Positions 1 through 7,296 of a stretch of DNA of 9,135 nucleotides are shown piece after piece; position 1 is the stretch's first letter, and the number at the start of each line of letters is the position of its first letter. The translations under genes and the position numbers were made by a program. The stretch covers positions 2,741 through 11,875 of the forward strand of contig WOZB01000283.1 in assembly GCA_011620445.1 (NCBI GenBank), in the 5' to 3' direction. This stretch comes from Anaerolineaceae bacterium. Lineage in GTDB: Bacteria > Chloroflexota > Anaerolineae > Anaerolineales > Anaerolineaceae. The notes beneath the pieces are model-generated. The model was not told where the DNA came from. It saw nothing but the letters and a program-made list of their open reading frames with translations, and made no database searches.

Positions 1-96
1 AAGCCTGCTGATCCAAAGTTGATGCAAGCCTGGCCGGTAAGCCGCGAGGTCAACACTCCAGCACAAGATGGTCCGGAGCTCATCCAAAGACTTTAG
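1..96 (+). CDS. SRAP (YedK/HMCES-type) protein, C-terminal fragment
   Basis: The window opens inside this gene. Frame 1 reads 31 codons to TAG at 94-96 and ends AWPVSREVN...DGPELIQRL. From memory this closely matches the C-terminus of E. coli YedK (WHPVSRAV...GAELIQPV), including the conserved 'PVS...V' and 'ELIQ' positions and the place where the protein stops. Known family role: SRAP proteins crosslink through an N-terminal Cys2 to abasic sites in single-stranded DNA and shield them. The catalytic Cys, Asn and Glu lie outside the window, so activity cannot be judged. No terminator hairpin is visible between this gene and the amylase 123 nt downstream, so read-through transcription is possible. 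The assignment rests on about 30 residues only. Confidence 0.78.
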   Translation, partial: KPADPKLMQAWPVSREVNTPAQDGPELIQRL

Positions 97-219
97 CAAA
101 ACCTGTTGTTCTTTCGACCATCAAATCAAGTTGCTCTTGCAGCTATGGAAGCGAAATTATCTCAAGTAAAATAGATATGGGGCAGTTGCCATTTACGATG
201 CCCATTTCAAGGAGAGGCA

Positions 220-2034
220 ATGCATTCCTTTAAACTCACAATTTTGGGAATTTCTGCGGTCTTCCTGCTGGCAGCTTGTCAGGCAGCCAGTATTACCGCC
301 CCTGCACAGAGCAACACGATAGTAAAAAGTACTGAATCGGTCGAGCCAATCAGCCCTACCCCCTCCGAAACGCCCGACCCAGCCAAACCTACACCAGGTT
401 TGTTAGCTTCCATAGCTACGAACGCGGCTGTAACCGCCCAGGCAGTAAAACAAACTGAGCAAGCTTCGGGGATTGTGGCAACACCGCAAGCCGCCGTTGA
501 AGTTGGCAACAACTGGTGGAATACCAGCACTTTCTACGAGATTTTCGTGCGCAGTTTCAAGGATAGCGACGGCGATGGGATTGGTGATTTCAAAGGCATC
601 ACCTCGCAGTTGGACTACCTGAATGATGGCGACCCCAATAGCCACTCAGACCTCGGTATCAGCGGCATCTGGCTAATGCCGATCATGCCCTCACCTTCAT
701 ATCATGGTTACGATGTGATCGATTACATGAATGTCAACCCGCAATATGGCAGCATGGCAGATTTCAAGGAGTTGGTGCAGGAATGCCACAAGCGCGGTAT
801 TCGGGTCATTATCGACCTCGTTGTCAACCACAGTTCCAGCGAGAATCCCTGGTTCCAGCAGGCTGTGGCTGGTAATAAAGGCTTCGAAAACTGGTACATC
901 TGGTCGGATAAGCATCCGAACGACAACGGACCCTGGGGGCAGAATGCCTGGCACAAAGCCAGTAATGGACGTTACTACTACGGCGTTTTCACAGCGGACA
1001 TGCCCGACCTGAACTACCGCAACCCCATGGTCACCCAGATGATGGAGATTGTCACTGCATACTGGTTGGAAGACGTTGGAGTGGATGGTTTCAGGGTGGA
1101 TGCGGCCCGCTACCTGTTTGAGGATGGCGTTTCAAAACAAGACACTAAAGACACTGTCCTATGGTTCCAGAACTGGCGCAGCTTCCTCAAACCCATCAAC
1201 CCTGAGGCTTTCACAGTCGGTGAAGTTTGGGCAGAGACTTTCGTGCAGAAAAAATACATCGATCCCAAAGGGCTGGATAGCCTCTTCGCGTTTGACCTGG
1301 CAGAAGACATAAAAGGTGCCATTTACTCACCCGACCCTTCGCGCATCATCAAGAGCTACCAGGAGGCCATCAATGCCATGCCGGATTACGGCTTCTCTAC
1401 CTTCCTTTCCAACCACGACCAGGAACGCGTGTCGGACTTGTATGGGGGGGATGACGGCAAGTCCAAACAGGCTGCTTTTGTCTACCTGACGGGACCTGGC
1501 ATTCCCTTCGTCTACTACGGTGAGGAAATTGGCATGCTGGGGTCCAAACCCGACCCGGACATCCGCAAACCTATGCAGTGGACGGGTGACAAAACAGCTG
1601 GCTTTACCACCGGCCTGCCCTGGCGGGAAGTCAACAAAGATGTACCGGTGCGTAATGTCGCTGTACAGTCCGCTAATGCGGATTCATTGTTGAGTTGGTA
1701 TCGAGAGCTGATTGCCATTCGCAACGCCCACCCTGTATTGGCAACTTCCCCCTACCTGAGCTTCACATCCAACTGCAAGACACTGTATGCCACCTTGCGG
1801 ACAGATGGTGAGGAAGCTTTGCTTACCTTACTAAATATCGGCGGGCAGGTGCAGGAATATTGTACGATTTCGATTGAAAAAAGCCCTCTGACTGGGGATT
1901 ACAGCGCTTCAGCAATTTGGGGCACGAGCTCCATCCAGACGATCAATTTTGGTGCGGACGGATCCGTTAAAGGTTTTATGGTTGCCCCAAAATTGGCAGG
2001 CGGTGAGAGCCTCATTCTGAAACTGGAACATTAA
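220..2034 (+). CDS. Surface lipoprotein alpha-amylase, GH13 (GH13_36-like)
   Basis: A 604-residue retaining alpha-glucan hydrolase. Residues 1-20 are a lipoprotein signal with lipobox LAAC (Cys20). Residues 21-95 are a Pro/Thr/Ser/Ala-rich tether. The GH13 barrel starts near NNWW (97). Visible motifs are a Ca-binding-type loop DSDGDGIGD (115-123), region I DLVVNH (199-204), region V MPDLN (261-265), region II GFRVDAARY (290-298; nucleophile Asp294), region III GEVWAE (334-339; acid/base Glu335), region IV LSNHD (396-400; Asp400) and GIPFVYYGEE (427-436). Residues 510-604 form the beta-sandwich domain C, with Cys519 and Cys548. All three catalytic acids are present. MPDLN is the published marker of subfamily GH13_36, intermediate between oligo-1,6-glucosidases and neopullulanases. 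Malto-oligosaccharide or starch hydrolysis is therefore likely, but exact specificity is open. The start is set by AAGGAGAGG at 209-217. No convincing promoter is seen upstream. It leads a tight operon with the GH57 gene. Confidence 0.93.
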   Translation: MHSFKLTILGISAVFLLAACQAASITAPAQSNTIVKSTESVEPISPTPSETPDPAKPTPGLLASIATNAAVTAQAVKQTEQASGIVATPQAAVEVGNNWWNTSTFYEIFVRSFKDSDGDGIGDFKGITSQLDYLNDGDPNSHSDLGISGIWLMPIMPSPSYHGYDVIDYMNVNPQYGSMADFKELVQECHKRGIRVIIDLVVNHSSSENPWFQQAVAGNKGFENWYIWSDKHPNDNGPWGQNAWHKASNGRYYYGVFTADMPDLNYRNPMVTQMMEIVTAYWLEDVGVDGFRVDAARYLFEDGVSKQDTKDTVLWFQNWRSFLKPINPEAFTVGEVWAETFVQKKYIDPKGLDSLFAFDLAEDIKGAIYSPDPSRIIKSYQEAINAMPDYGFSTFLSNHDQERVSDLYGGDDGKSKQAAFVYLTGPGIPFVYYGEEIGMLGSKPDPDIRKPMQWTGDKTAGFTTGLPWREVNKDVPVRNVAVQSANADSLLSWYRELIAIRNAHPVLATSPYLSFTSNCKTLYATLRTDGEEALLTLLNIGGQVQEYCTISIEKSPLTGDYSASAIWGTSSIQTINFGADGSVKGFMVAPKLAGGESLILKLEH

Positions 2035-2040
2035 AGGAGA
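2033..2040 (+). promoter_or_regulatory. Shine-Dalgarno overlapping the amylase stop codon
   Basis: AAAGGAGA lies 4 nt before the ATG at 2045 and shares bases with the TAA stop (2032-2034) of the preceding gene. Ribosomes ending the amylase would sit directly on the GH57 start region, so translation of the two lipoproteins is probably coupled. The site also fixes the GH57 start, because the lipoprotein signal begins exactly there. Confidence 0.8.
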
Positions 2041-2044
2041 CAAA

Positions 2045-5000
2045 ATGGCACGCAAACTAAGATTCTTGCATATTTTGACTGTATTTGTGTTCCTTGGCAG
2101 CAGCCTTGCCGCTTGCGCAGCACCTTCCCAGTCGCCCAGCAATCCAACTGAGGCAGCTCAAGCAGACTTAGAACCGACCAAACCTGTGGAACCAGCTTCT
2201 GCCAATGCACCAACTGCCCAGGCAGAAGCCACTCAGCAGGCGACAGGCTTGTTGCCGCTGGCTGTCAACCTCACCTGGCATATGCACCAACCTTTCTACT
2301 ACAAGGATGAAAACGGGGTCTATTCCCGCCCCTGGGTGCGCGTACACGCCACCAAGGATTACCTGGATATGGCCGAGCTAATCGCCCGCTACCCAGGCAT
2401 GAAAGCCACGATTAATATCACGCCTTCTCTCATTGAGCAATTGGATGATTTTACTGAGAATGGTGCCAAGGATATTTACTGGGTATTGGCCGAGAAACCG
2501 GCTGCCAGCCTGAGTGACAGCGACAAACGCTTCATTTTGCAGCGTTTCTTCGATGTCAATTGGGATCACATCATCGCGCGCTTTCCCAGGTATAAAGAAC
2601 TGCTGAACAAACGCGGCGGAACGGACGCCGCTTCCATTGATAAAGCCCTGACCAATTTCACCGAAGAAGACTGGCGCGACCTGCAAGTCTGGTTCAACCT
2701 TGCCTGGGTGGACCCTGGCTATTTAGCCCTGCCACCCTTCAAAGCCCTGGTCGACAAAGGCCGCAACTTTGCTGAAGAGGATAAAAAACCGCTCTTTGAT
2801 GGCATCCTTGCCTTAATGAAACGCATTATCCCCACTTATAAGGATCTGCAAGATAAGGGCATCCTTGAAATTACTACAACTCCGTATGCGCACCCAATTT
2901 TGCCACTGATTTTGAAAATGGAAAATGCCCTGGAAGGTAACCCAAAGGTGGCCTTCCCTGAAACTGAGAGGCAGCAGGGTGCCGCGGATGCAGATGCTCA
3001 GCTTGCGATGGCGGTGCAAATTTACCGAGAACACTTTGGGCGGGACCCTCGCGGCTTGTGGCCTGGGGAGGGCGCGGTTTCTGAAGATATAATCCCCCGG
3101 GTGGCAATCAACGGCTTTAATTTCATTCAAACGGGTGAACCCATCCTGGTGCGCAGCCTGGGCTTGGAGGGCGACCATTTTGAGCGCGATTCCAATCAGT
3201 TAGTTGTGGACGTAGATACAGTCTATAAACCGTATCTGACCCCCAGGCTTGACGGCAACTCTGTGCCAGTCTTTTTCAGAGATTGGGTGCTCTCGGACAA
3301 GATCGGATTCGATTATGCCGCCATGCCTGGCAGAGATGCCGCGCGGGACCTGATCAGCCGCCTTGAAGCCATCCAGGCCCGCACAACCGGCCTGGATAAA
3401 GTGGTGACCATCATTGTGGATGGAGAGAACTGCTGGGAAAATTACGATATGGACGGCAAAGAATTCCTTACAGAGTTCTATCAGAGGCTCTCCACCAACA
3501 ACGAGTTATTCCCAACAACACCTTCTGCATACCTCAATTCAACGGTCGATATTGTGCAATTGGAGAGCTTATTTCCTGGGGCCTGGTTCAGCGCAAATTA
3601 TGACACCTGGATTGGCGAGCAGGAAGAAGCCGAAGGTTGGGAGCTATTGGCACAAACGCGCAACTGGCTGGCCGATTACGCAAAGCAGAACCCCGGCGCG
3701 CTCATGCAGGCTGACTACCAGAAAGCCTACAAGACCATGCTGCAGGCAGAAGGTTCGGATTGGTTCTGGTGGTACGGCGTTGACCAGGATTCAGGTTCGG
3801 ATACCTATTTTGATGAGGCCTATCGGGCTTTGTTGAAGCAGGTATATACCACTTTAGGCCAGGCGACCCCGGAAAGCCTAGATGTTCCAATTATTCCCGA
3901 GGCACAGCTGAAGCCCGGCCAGGCTATGGCCGGCGTAGTCAATGCCCTTGTGGATGGTAAGGCTGAAGCAGACGAATGGAAAGATGCCGGAATCTTCCGG
4001 CTTGGGGCAGAAACTGCCCTTAAGGAATTCCATTTTGGCATGGATGAAGAGAATCTATATCTGCGCTTTGACCTGAAAAAGGCTATGGAAAACGGTAACG
4101 GGTTGGAGGTTTACTTGAATCTACCCGGAGGTGGACCCCGCACCATTAAAAGTTTGGATGGGCTTACCAGCCTGGCTGATGGCGCCAACCTCGCTTTGAT
4201 AATGCGAAATGAAGGTGCAGAGGCTGATGGTATTTATGCGGCTAAGATTACCGATAGCAAGTGGCAATTTTCGGCGGATAAACTTGGCAGTTGGAGCAGC
4301 TCAACCGATGGCTTGGTGGAAGCTGCCATCCCTCTGAGCGCGCTCGGCAGCCCCGCATCTGGAACCAGCATACCTGTGCAGCTGCTGCTTTCACAAGGCG
4401 GCAGCACGGTCTTCCCGCAGAGCGCCACTTTTGAGTTGCAGTTGATGCGCTTTGGACCGGTCACCATGATCGTGGACGTCACTGACCCCAGCGGAGATGA
4501 CAAAGGCCCCGGCACTTACACCTACCCCAAGGACAGCATCTTCATTCCTGGTGTTTTTGACTTGACCGCCTTCTCTGTTGGCAGTGACGGCGTAAACCTG
4601 GTCTTCACTTTTGAGATCAAGGGACCAATCACCAATGGCTGGAATTCACCAGCTGGTTATTCGGTGCAGACTTTTGATGTTTACATCGATAAAGACCCCG
4701 GAAAGGGTACTGGTGAGAGACTGCTTTTGCCTGGCCGCAATGCCGCCCTGGAAAGCAAGAATGGCTGGGAAGTAGCGCTTTGGGCGGAAGGTTGGCAGCC
4801 CAAGATAGTGCTGCCTGGCGAGAAGCCGGGCAACCCAGTTGCTGATGATGAGCTCTCCAATGGAATCAAACAAGTGCTTGGCAGCGGCAAGAACGCCGTC
4901 ATCGTGATGGTACCCCTCACGGCTTTCGGCGATGGCGATCCGCAAACTTGGGCCTACCTGGCCACCGTAAGCGGGCAGGAGGGTTACCCCGCTGAAGGCG

Positions 5001-5224
5001 TTTGGCGCATCCGCGACGTGAAGGCAACAGCAGAACAATACAAATTTGGCGGTGGTACTGGCGCAAGCAACGAAACCCGCATTCTCGACTTTGCCCGACC
5101 AGCTGGCATGCCACCGGAACAATACTCAAGTCTAAGTAATTTCAAGCCCAGCAAGGATAAAGTTGGTGCCATCCCAGTGGATGACTTTGCCACCATTCCG
5201 ATGCTGCAGGCAGATGCAAAATAG
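2045..5224 (+). CDS. GH57 amylopullulanase-type lipoprotein with glucodextranase-like C-terminal domain
   Basis: A 1059-residue multidomain alpha-glucanase. Residues 1-24 are a lipoprotein signal (MARK..., lipobox LAAC, Cys24). Residues 25-68 are an Ala/Pro/Thr/Glu/Gln-rich tether. The GH57 domain runs from about 70 to 500-600. Its conserved regions are HMHQPFY (79-85), GILEITTTPYAHP (272-284), GLWPGEGAVSED (337-348; probable nucleophile Glu342) and IIVDGENCWENY (456-467; probable acid Asp459). The segment DWFWWYGVDQDSGSDTYFD (572-590) is typical of amylopullulanase-type GH57 proteins. Residues 625-800 look like a CBM9/DOMON-type beta sandwich (DGKAEADEW...LYLRFDL). Residues 805-1025 resemble the C-terminal module of glucodextranase and archaeal amylopullulanases (DVTDPSGDDKGPGTYTYP). 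There is no C-terminal membrane helix or SLH repeat, so the lipid should be the anchor. Likely role: cleaving alpha-1,4 and perhaps alpha-1,6 bonds of branched glucans beside the GH13 enzyme. Substrate is inferred; the GH57 assignment is firm. Confidence 0.92.
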   Translation: MARKLRFLHILTVFVFLGSSLAACAAPSQSPSNPTEAAQADLEPTKPVEPASANAPTAQAEATQQATGLLPLAVNLTWHMHQPFYYKDENGVYSRPWVRVHATKDYLDMAELIARYPGMKATINITPSLIEQLDDFTENGAKDIYWVLAEKPAASLSDSDKRFILQRFFDVNWDHIIARFPRYKELLNKRGGTDAASIDKALTNFTEEDWRDLQVWFNLAWVDPGYLALPPFKALVDKGRNFAEEDKKPLFDGILALMKRIIPTYKDLQDKGILEITTTPYAHPILPLILKMENALEGNPKVAFPETERQQGAADADAQLAMAVQIYREHFGRDPRGLWPGEGAVSEDIIPRVAINGFNFIQTGEPILVRSLGLEGDHFERDSNQLVVDVDTVYKPYLTPRLDGNSVPVFFRDWVLSDKIGFDYAAMPGRDAARDLISRLEAIQARTTGLDKVVTIIVDGENCWENYDMDGKEFLTEFYQRLSTNNELFPTTPSAYLNSTVDIVQLESLFPGAWFSANYDTWIGEQEEAEGWELLAQTRNWLADYAKQNPGALMQADYQKAYKTMLQAEGSDWFWWYGVDQDSGSDTYFDEAYRALLKQVYTTLGQATPESLDVPIIPEAQLKPGQAMAGVVNALVDGKAEADEWKDAGIFRLGAETALKEFHFGMDEENLYLRFDLKKAMENGNGLEVYLNLPGGGPRTIKSLDGLTSLADGANLALIMRNEGAEADGIYAAKITDSKWQFSADKLGSWSSSTDGLVEAAIPLSALGSPASGTSIPVQLLLSQGGSTVFPQSATFELQLMRFGPVTMIVDVTDPSGDDKGPGTYTYPKDSIFIPGVFDLTAFSVGSDGVNLVFTFEIKGPITNGWNSPAGYSVQTFDVYIDKDPGKGTGERLLLPGRNAALESKNGWEVALWAEGWQPKIVLPGEKPGNPVADDELSNGIKQVLGSGKNAVIVMVPLTAFGDGDPQTWAYLATVSGQEGYPAEGVWRIRDVKATAEQYKFGGGTGASNETRILDFARPAGMPPEQYSSLSNFKPSKDKVGAIPVDDFATIPMLQADAK

Positions 5225-5226
5225 GA
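5223..5226 (+). promoter_or_regulatory. AGGA ribosome binding site deciding the kinase start
   Basis: AGGA sits 5 nt before the ATG at 5232 and overlaps the GH57 TAG stop (5222-5224). An in-frame ATG at 5226 is possible and would add only Met-Asp, but its nearest purine-rich stretch is too far upstream. A further in-frame GTG start at 5163 would place about 20 extra, non-family-like residues over the end of the GH57 gene and is rejected. Confidence 0.6.
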
Positions 5227-5231
5227 TGGAT

Positions 5232-6938
5232 ATGGAAGCAACTGAATTTAAATTGAGCAGGAAACCTCGTGCAACAGTAGAAATTACCCTTGATGATGGA
5301 CGCATCATTACCGGAAAAAGAGGTGCACCGCTGGGCAAGTTCCTGGAGCTCGTTCAGGAAGAAGGCAAAGCGCTGATCGTAGGCGGTATTTGCGACTGGA
5401 ACCTGCGTGAATTAACCTTCCCGATCAACCGGGATGCCCATGTGACACCGCTCAGCATGGAAACTGAAGATGGCGCTCGCATCTACAGGCGATCGCTGAC
5501 CTTCCTGCTGGAAGTGGCTTTTACACGTTGCTTTCCCGGTGCGAACCTGGCCATTGACCACTCAGTATCATCGGGCGGCTACTATTGCCAGGTGGAAGGC
5601 TTACCTGAATTTGGCTCTGCGGATCTGGACTTGCTTAAGAAGACCATGTTGGCCCTGGTCAAAGAGGATGTGCCTTTCATCCGAAAGACCGTTCCGCTTG
5701 AGGAAGCCATTGCCTATTTCAAGAAAAATGGTGAATATGACAAGGTGCAGCTGCTTAAGTATCGCTCCCGGCCAGACCTGGTGCTCTATAGTGTGGGGGA
5801 AGTGCGCAACTACCATCACGGCTACATGGTGCCTTCAAGTTCTTACCTAAAGTGGTTTGATTTGTTGCTGGTGGGGAATGCCTTTATCCTGCGATTCCCG
5901 CAGCGTGGTACTCCCTCCATGATCACTCCCATGACCGACTATCCAACCCTGGTAAAAACTTTTCAGGAATATGGCAGCTGGTTGAACAAGTTAGGCATCC
6001 CGTCTGTCGGTGCGCTGAATGACGCCATCCAGGCCGGGCATACCGATGAGGTCATATTGGTTTCAGAAGCATTTCACGAAATGCAAGTTTCAGAAATTGC
6101 TGAAGCTATCTTTCAACGGAGAGACAAGGTGGGCGTCATCCTGATCGCTGGTCCCAGCTCCTCGGGCAAAACCACCTTTTCCAAGCGCTTGAGCATCCAG
6201 TTGTTGGCCAGGGGGATTAACCCCTATGCCCTGGAGATGGACAACTTCTTCTTCGACCGGGAAAAGACCCCCCTGGGCATGGATGGAAAACCAGATTTTG
6301 AAGCGCTTAGCGCGCTCAATTTGGACCGGCTGAACCACGACGTGCGTGCATTGCTGGCCGGCGAAGAGGTGCTGCTGCCGCATTATAACTTCATCACCGG
6401 GCTAAATGAGGATGGCAAGGTGGCCAGGTTGGAGAAAGACACCATGATTGTCATCGAAGGCATTCACGGTCTGAACCCCGGGCTATTCCCCAGCCTCCCC
6501 CAGGAAAATACTTTTAGGGTTTATGCCTCCTGCCTTACCCAATTGAACCTTGACCGGCATAACCGCATCTCTACCACAGATACACGCATGCTGCGGCGCA
6601 TTGTGCGGGACGCGCGCGACCGCGGTTACAATGCCGAAGTGACCATCGGTCGCTTTGAGGCTGTCAGACGCGGTGAGAAGGAACATATTTTCCCCTATCA
6701 GGAAAACGCGGATGCCATTTTCAATTCAGCATTGGCCTATGAGCTGGGAGCTCTAAAACCTCTGGTTGAACCGCTTTTGCGCCAAGTGCCCTTTAGCACG
6801 CCTGAATACATCGAGGCCAAACGCTTGCTCAAGTTCCTGGAATGGTTTCTGCCGATGAGCGATGAGTATGTGCCTAATAATTCCATCCTGCGGGAGTTTA
6901 TTGGCGGTTCCGCGCTGACGCACTTTAATCTTTGGTAA
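5232..6938 (+). CDS. Nucleoside (uridine-type) kinase with ThrRS-like TGS/SAD N-terminus
   Basis: A 568-residue cytoplasmic protein of the bacterial 'nucleoside kinase' family, in which a threonyl-tRNA-synthetase-like N-terminal half is fused to a uridine kinase/PRK-type P-loop kinase. Residues 10-70 look like a TGS domain (TLDDGRIITGKRG). Residues 80-225 look like the ThrRS second additional domain (SAD), with SSGGYYCQ (113-120) and NYHHGYMVPSS (193-203). The kinase domain starts near 300: Walker A GPSSSGKTT (307-315), LEMDNFFFD (334-342), LLPHYNF (381-387), VIEGIHGLNP (407-416) and a lid-like segment TRMLRRIVRDARDRG (451-465). Expected reaction: ATP-dependent 5'-phosphorylation of a nucleoside; the true substrate is not shown. 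The SAD metal/editing residues are replaced (see findings). It starts 7 nt after the GH57 stop, so it is likely the last gene of the operon, followed by a terminator. There is no signal peptide. Confidence 0.88.
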   Translation: MEATEFKLSRKPRATVEITLDDGRIITGKRGAPLGKFLELVQEEGKALIVGGICDWNLRELTFPINRDAHVTPLSMETEDGARIYRRSLTFLLEVAFTRCFPGANLAIDHSVSSGGYYCQVEGLPEFGSADLDLLKKTMLALVKEDVPFIRKTVPLEEAIAYFKKNGEYDKVQLLKYRSRPDLVLYSVGEVRNYHHGYMVPSSSYLKWFDLLLVGNAFILRFPQRGTPSMITPMTDYPTLVKTFQEYGSWLNKLGIPSVGALNDAIQAGHTDEVILVSEAFHEMQVSEIAEAIFQRRDKVGVILIAGPSSSGKTTFSKRLSIQLLARGINPYALEMDNFFFDREKTPLGMDGKPDFEALSALNLDRLNHDVRALLAGEEVLLPHYNFITGLNEDGKVARLEKDTMIVIEGIHGLNPGLFPSLPQENTFRVYASCLTQLNLDRHNRISTTDTRMLRRIVRDARDRGYNAEVTIGRFEAVRRGEKEHIFPYQENADAIFNSALAYELGALKPLVEPLLRQVPFSTPEYIEAKRLLKFLEWFLPMSDEYVPNNSILREFIGGSALTHFNLW

Positions 6939-6990
6939 TTGGAGGGTAAAGGCGGTCAGAATAAAACGAAACCCGCCAAGCGTTTATTAG

Positions 6991-7020
6991 AGGCGGGATA
7001 ACACAGGTTCCCGCCTTTTT
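6991..7020 (+). terminator. Rho-independent terminator after the kinase
   Basis: AGGCGGGA (6991-6998) pairs with TCCCGCCT (7009-7016), giving an 8-bp stem with a 10-nt loop. The T-run is 7016-7020. It lies 52 nt after the kinase stop and should end the three-gene transcript. A second CCCGCC block at 6972-6977 could compete for the left arm (see findings). Confidence 0.85.
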
Positions 7021-7081
7021 AGTTGGGTTAATGCCACCATGATAGCCTATACGATCACTTAATCATTAATCTGTCCTTCCG

Positions 7082-7103
7082 TGTGAAAGAAAAAATCTTC
7101 ACA
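7082..7103. repeat. Small inverted repeat, possible operator or hairpin
   Basis: TGTGAA-A-GA (7082-7090) is complementary to TCTTCACA (7096-7103) with one bulged A and an AAAAA loop. It lies about 190 nt before the protease start. It could be a binding site or a chance structure. The two TGTGA/TCACA half sites are 12 nt apart, not the 6 of a CRP site. Confidence 0.35.
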
Positions 7104-7237
7104 TTGCGCTTTGCTATCAGTAGAACCTTCGCAATTGCGGCTCAGGTAACGTGCGTTTATCATCTTGAGTGTAGAAACTTTTAGATTTATTGGTACCGTA
7201 ATTTATTAGCACTAAAATGCATTTTTTGCTTAAGTAA

Positions 7238-7243
7238 TATAAT
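7238..7243 (+). promoter_or_regulatory. Candidate -10 box for the S8 protease
   Basis: TATAAT matches the sigma-70 -10 consensus exactly and lies in an AT-rich run 53 nt before the protease ATG. No good -35 box sits 16-18 nt upstream. An alternative is TTGCGG (7135-7140), 17 nt, TATCAT (7158-7163), which has better spacing but a weaker -10. Either would make the protease a separate transcription unit. Confidence 0.4.
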
Positions 7244-7281
7244 AATTGAAATCACGTGCCGCATTAGTCGAAAGAAAATTT

Positions 7282-7289
7282 AAGGAGGT
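7282..7289 (+). promoter_or_regulatory. Strong Shine-Dalgarno fixing the protease start
   Basis: AAGGAGGT is a full anti-SD complement, 7 nt before ATG 7297. It rules out the in-frame TTG at 7246, which has no ribosome site and would put charged residues ahead of the signal peptide. Confidence 0.9.
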
Positions 7290-7296
7290 AAGTAAC

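Larger units (their letters stand above)
6939..7296. other. Intergenic region between kinase operon and protease
   Basis: This 358-nt stretch has no credible gene. It holds GC-rich alternating blocks ending in a terminator (6951-7020), a near-perfect inverted repeat (7082-7103), a 10-bp palindrome CGCAATTGCG (7130-7139), a promoter-like TATAAT (7238-7243) and the protease ribosome binding site. From about 7021 onward it is clearly more AT-rich than the flanking genes, as expected for a promoter region. Confidence 0.75.

Noticed and set aside
131..160. TTGCTC (131-136), 18 nt, AATTAT (155-160) as a promoter for the amylase.
   Set aside because: Both boxes are weak matches and the first overlaps ordinary intergenic sequence; not enough to call.
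97..174. Frame 1 stays open for 25 more codons after the SRAP stop TAG, to a second TAG at 172-174, suggesting read-through or a nonsense mutation.
   Set aside because: The first TAG is exactly where YedK-type proteins end, and an open run of this length is common by chance.
3414..3836. Plus-strand open frame of 140 codons in a second frame.
   Set aside because: It is out of frame within the GH57 gene, and its composition is that of a shifted reading of it.
4646..5122. Long minus-strand open frame of 158 codons.
   Set aside because: It lies wholly inside the GH57 C-terminal module, has no ribosome site and shows no family-like motif; it is a shadow.
7082..7103. TGTGA...TCACA as a CRP-type site.
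   Set aside because: The half sites are 12 nt apart instead of 6.
7206..7213. TTAGCACT as half of a CIRCE (HrcA) heat-shock operator.
   Set aside because: The required GAGTGCTAA arm 9 nt downstream is absent.
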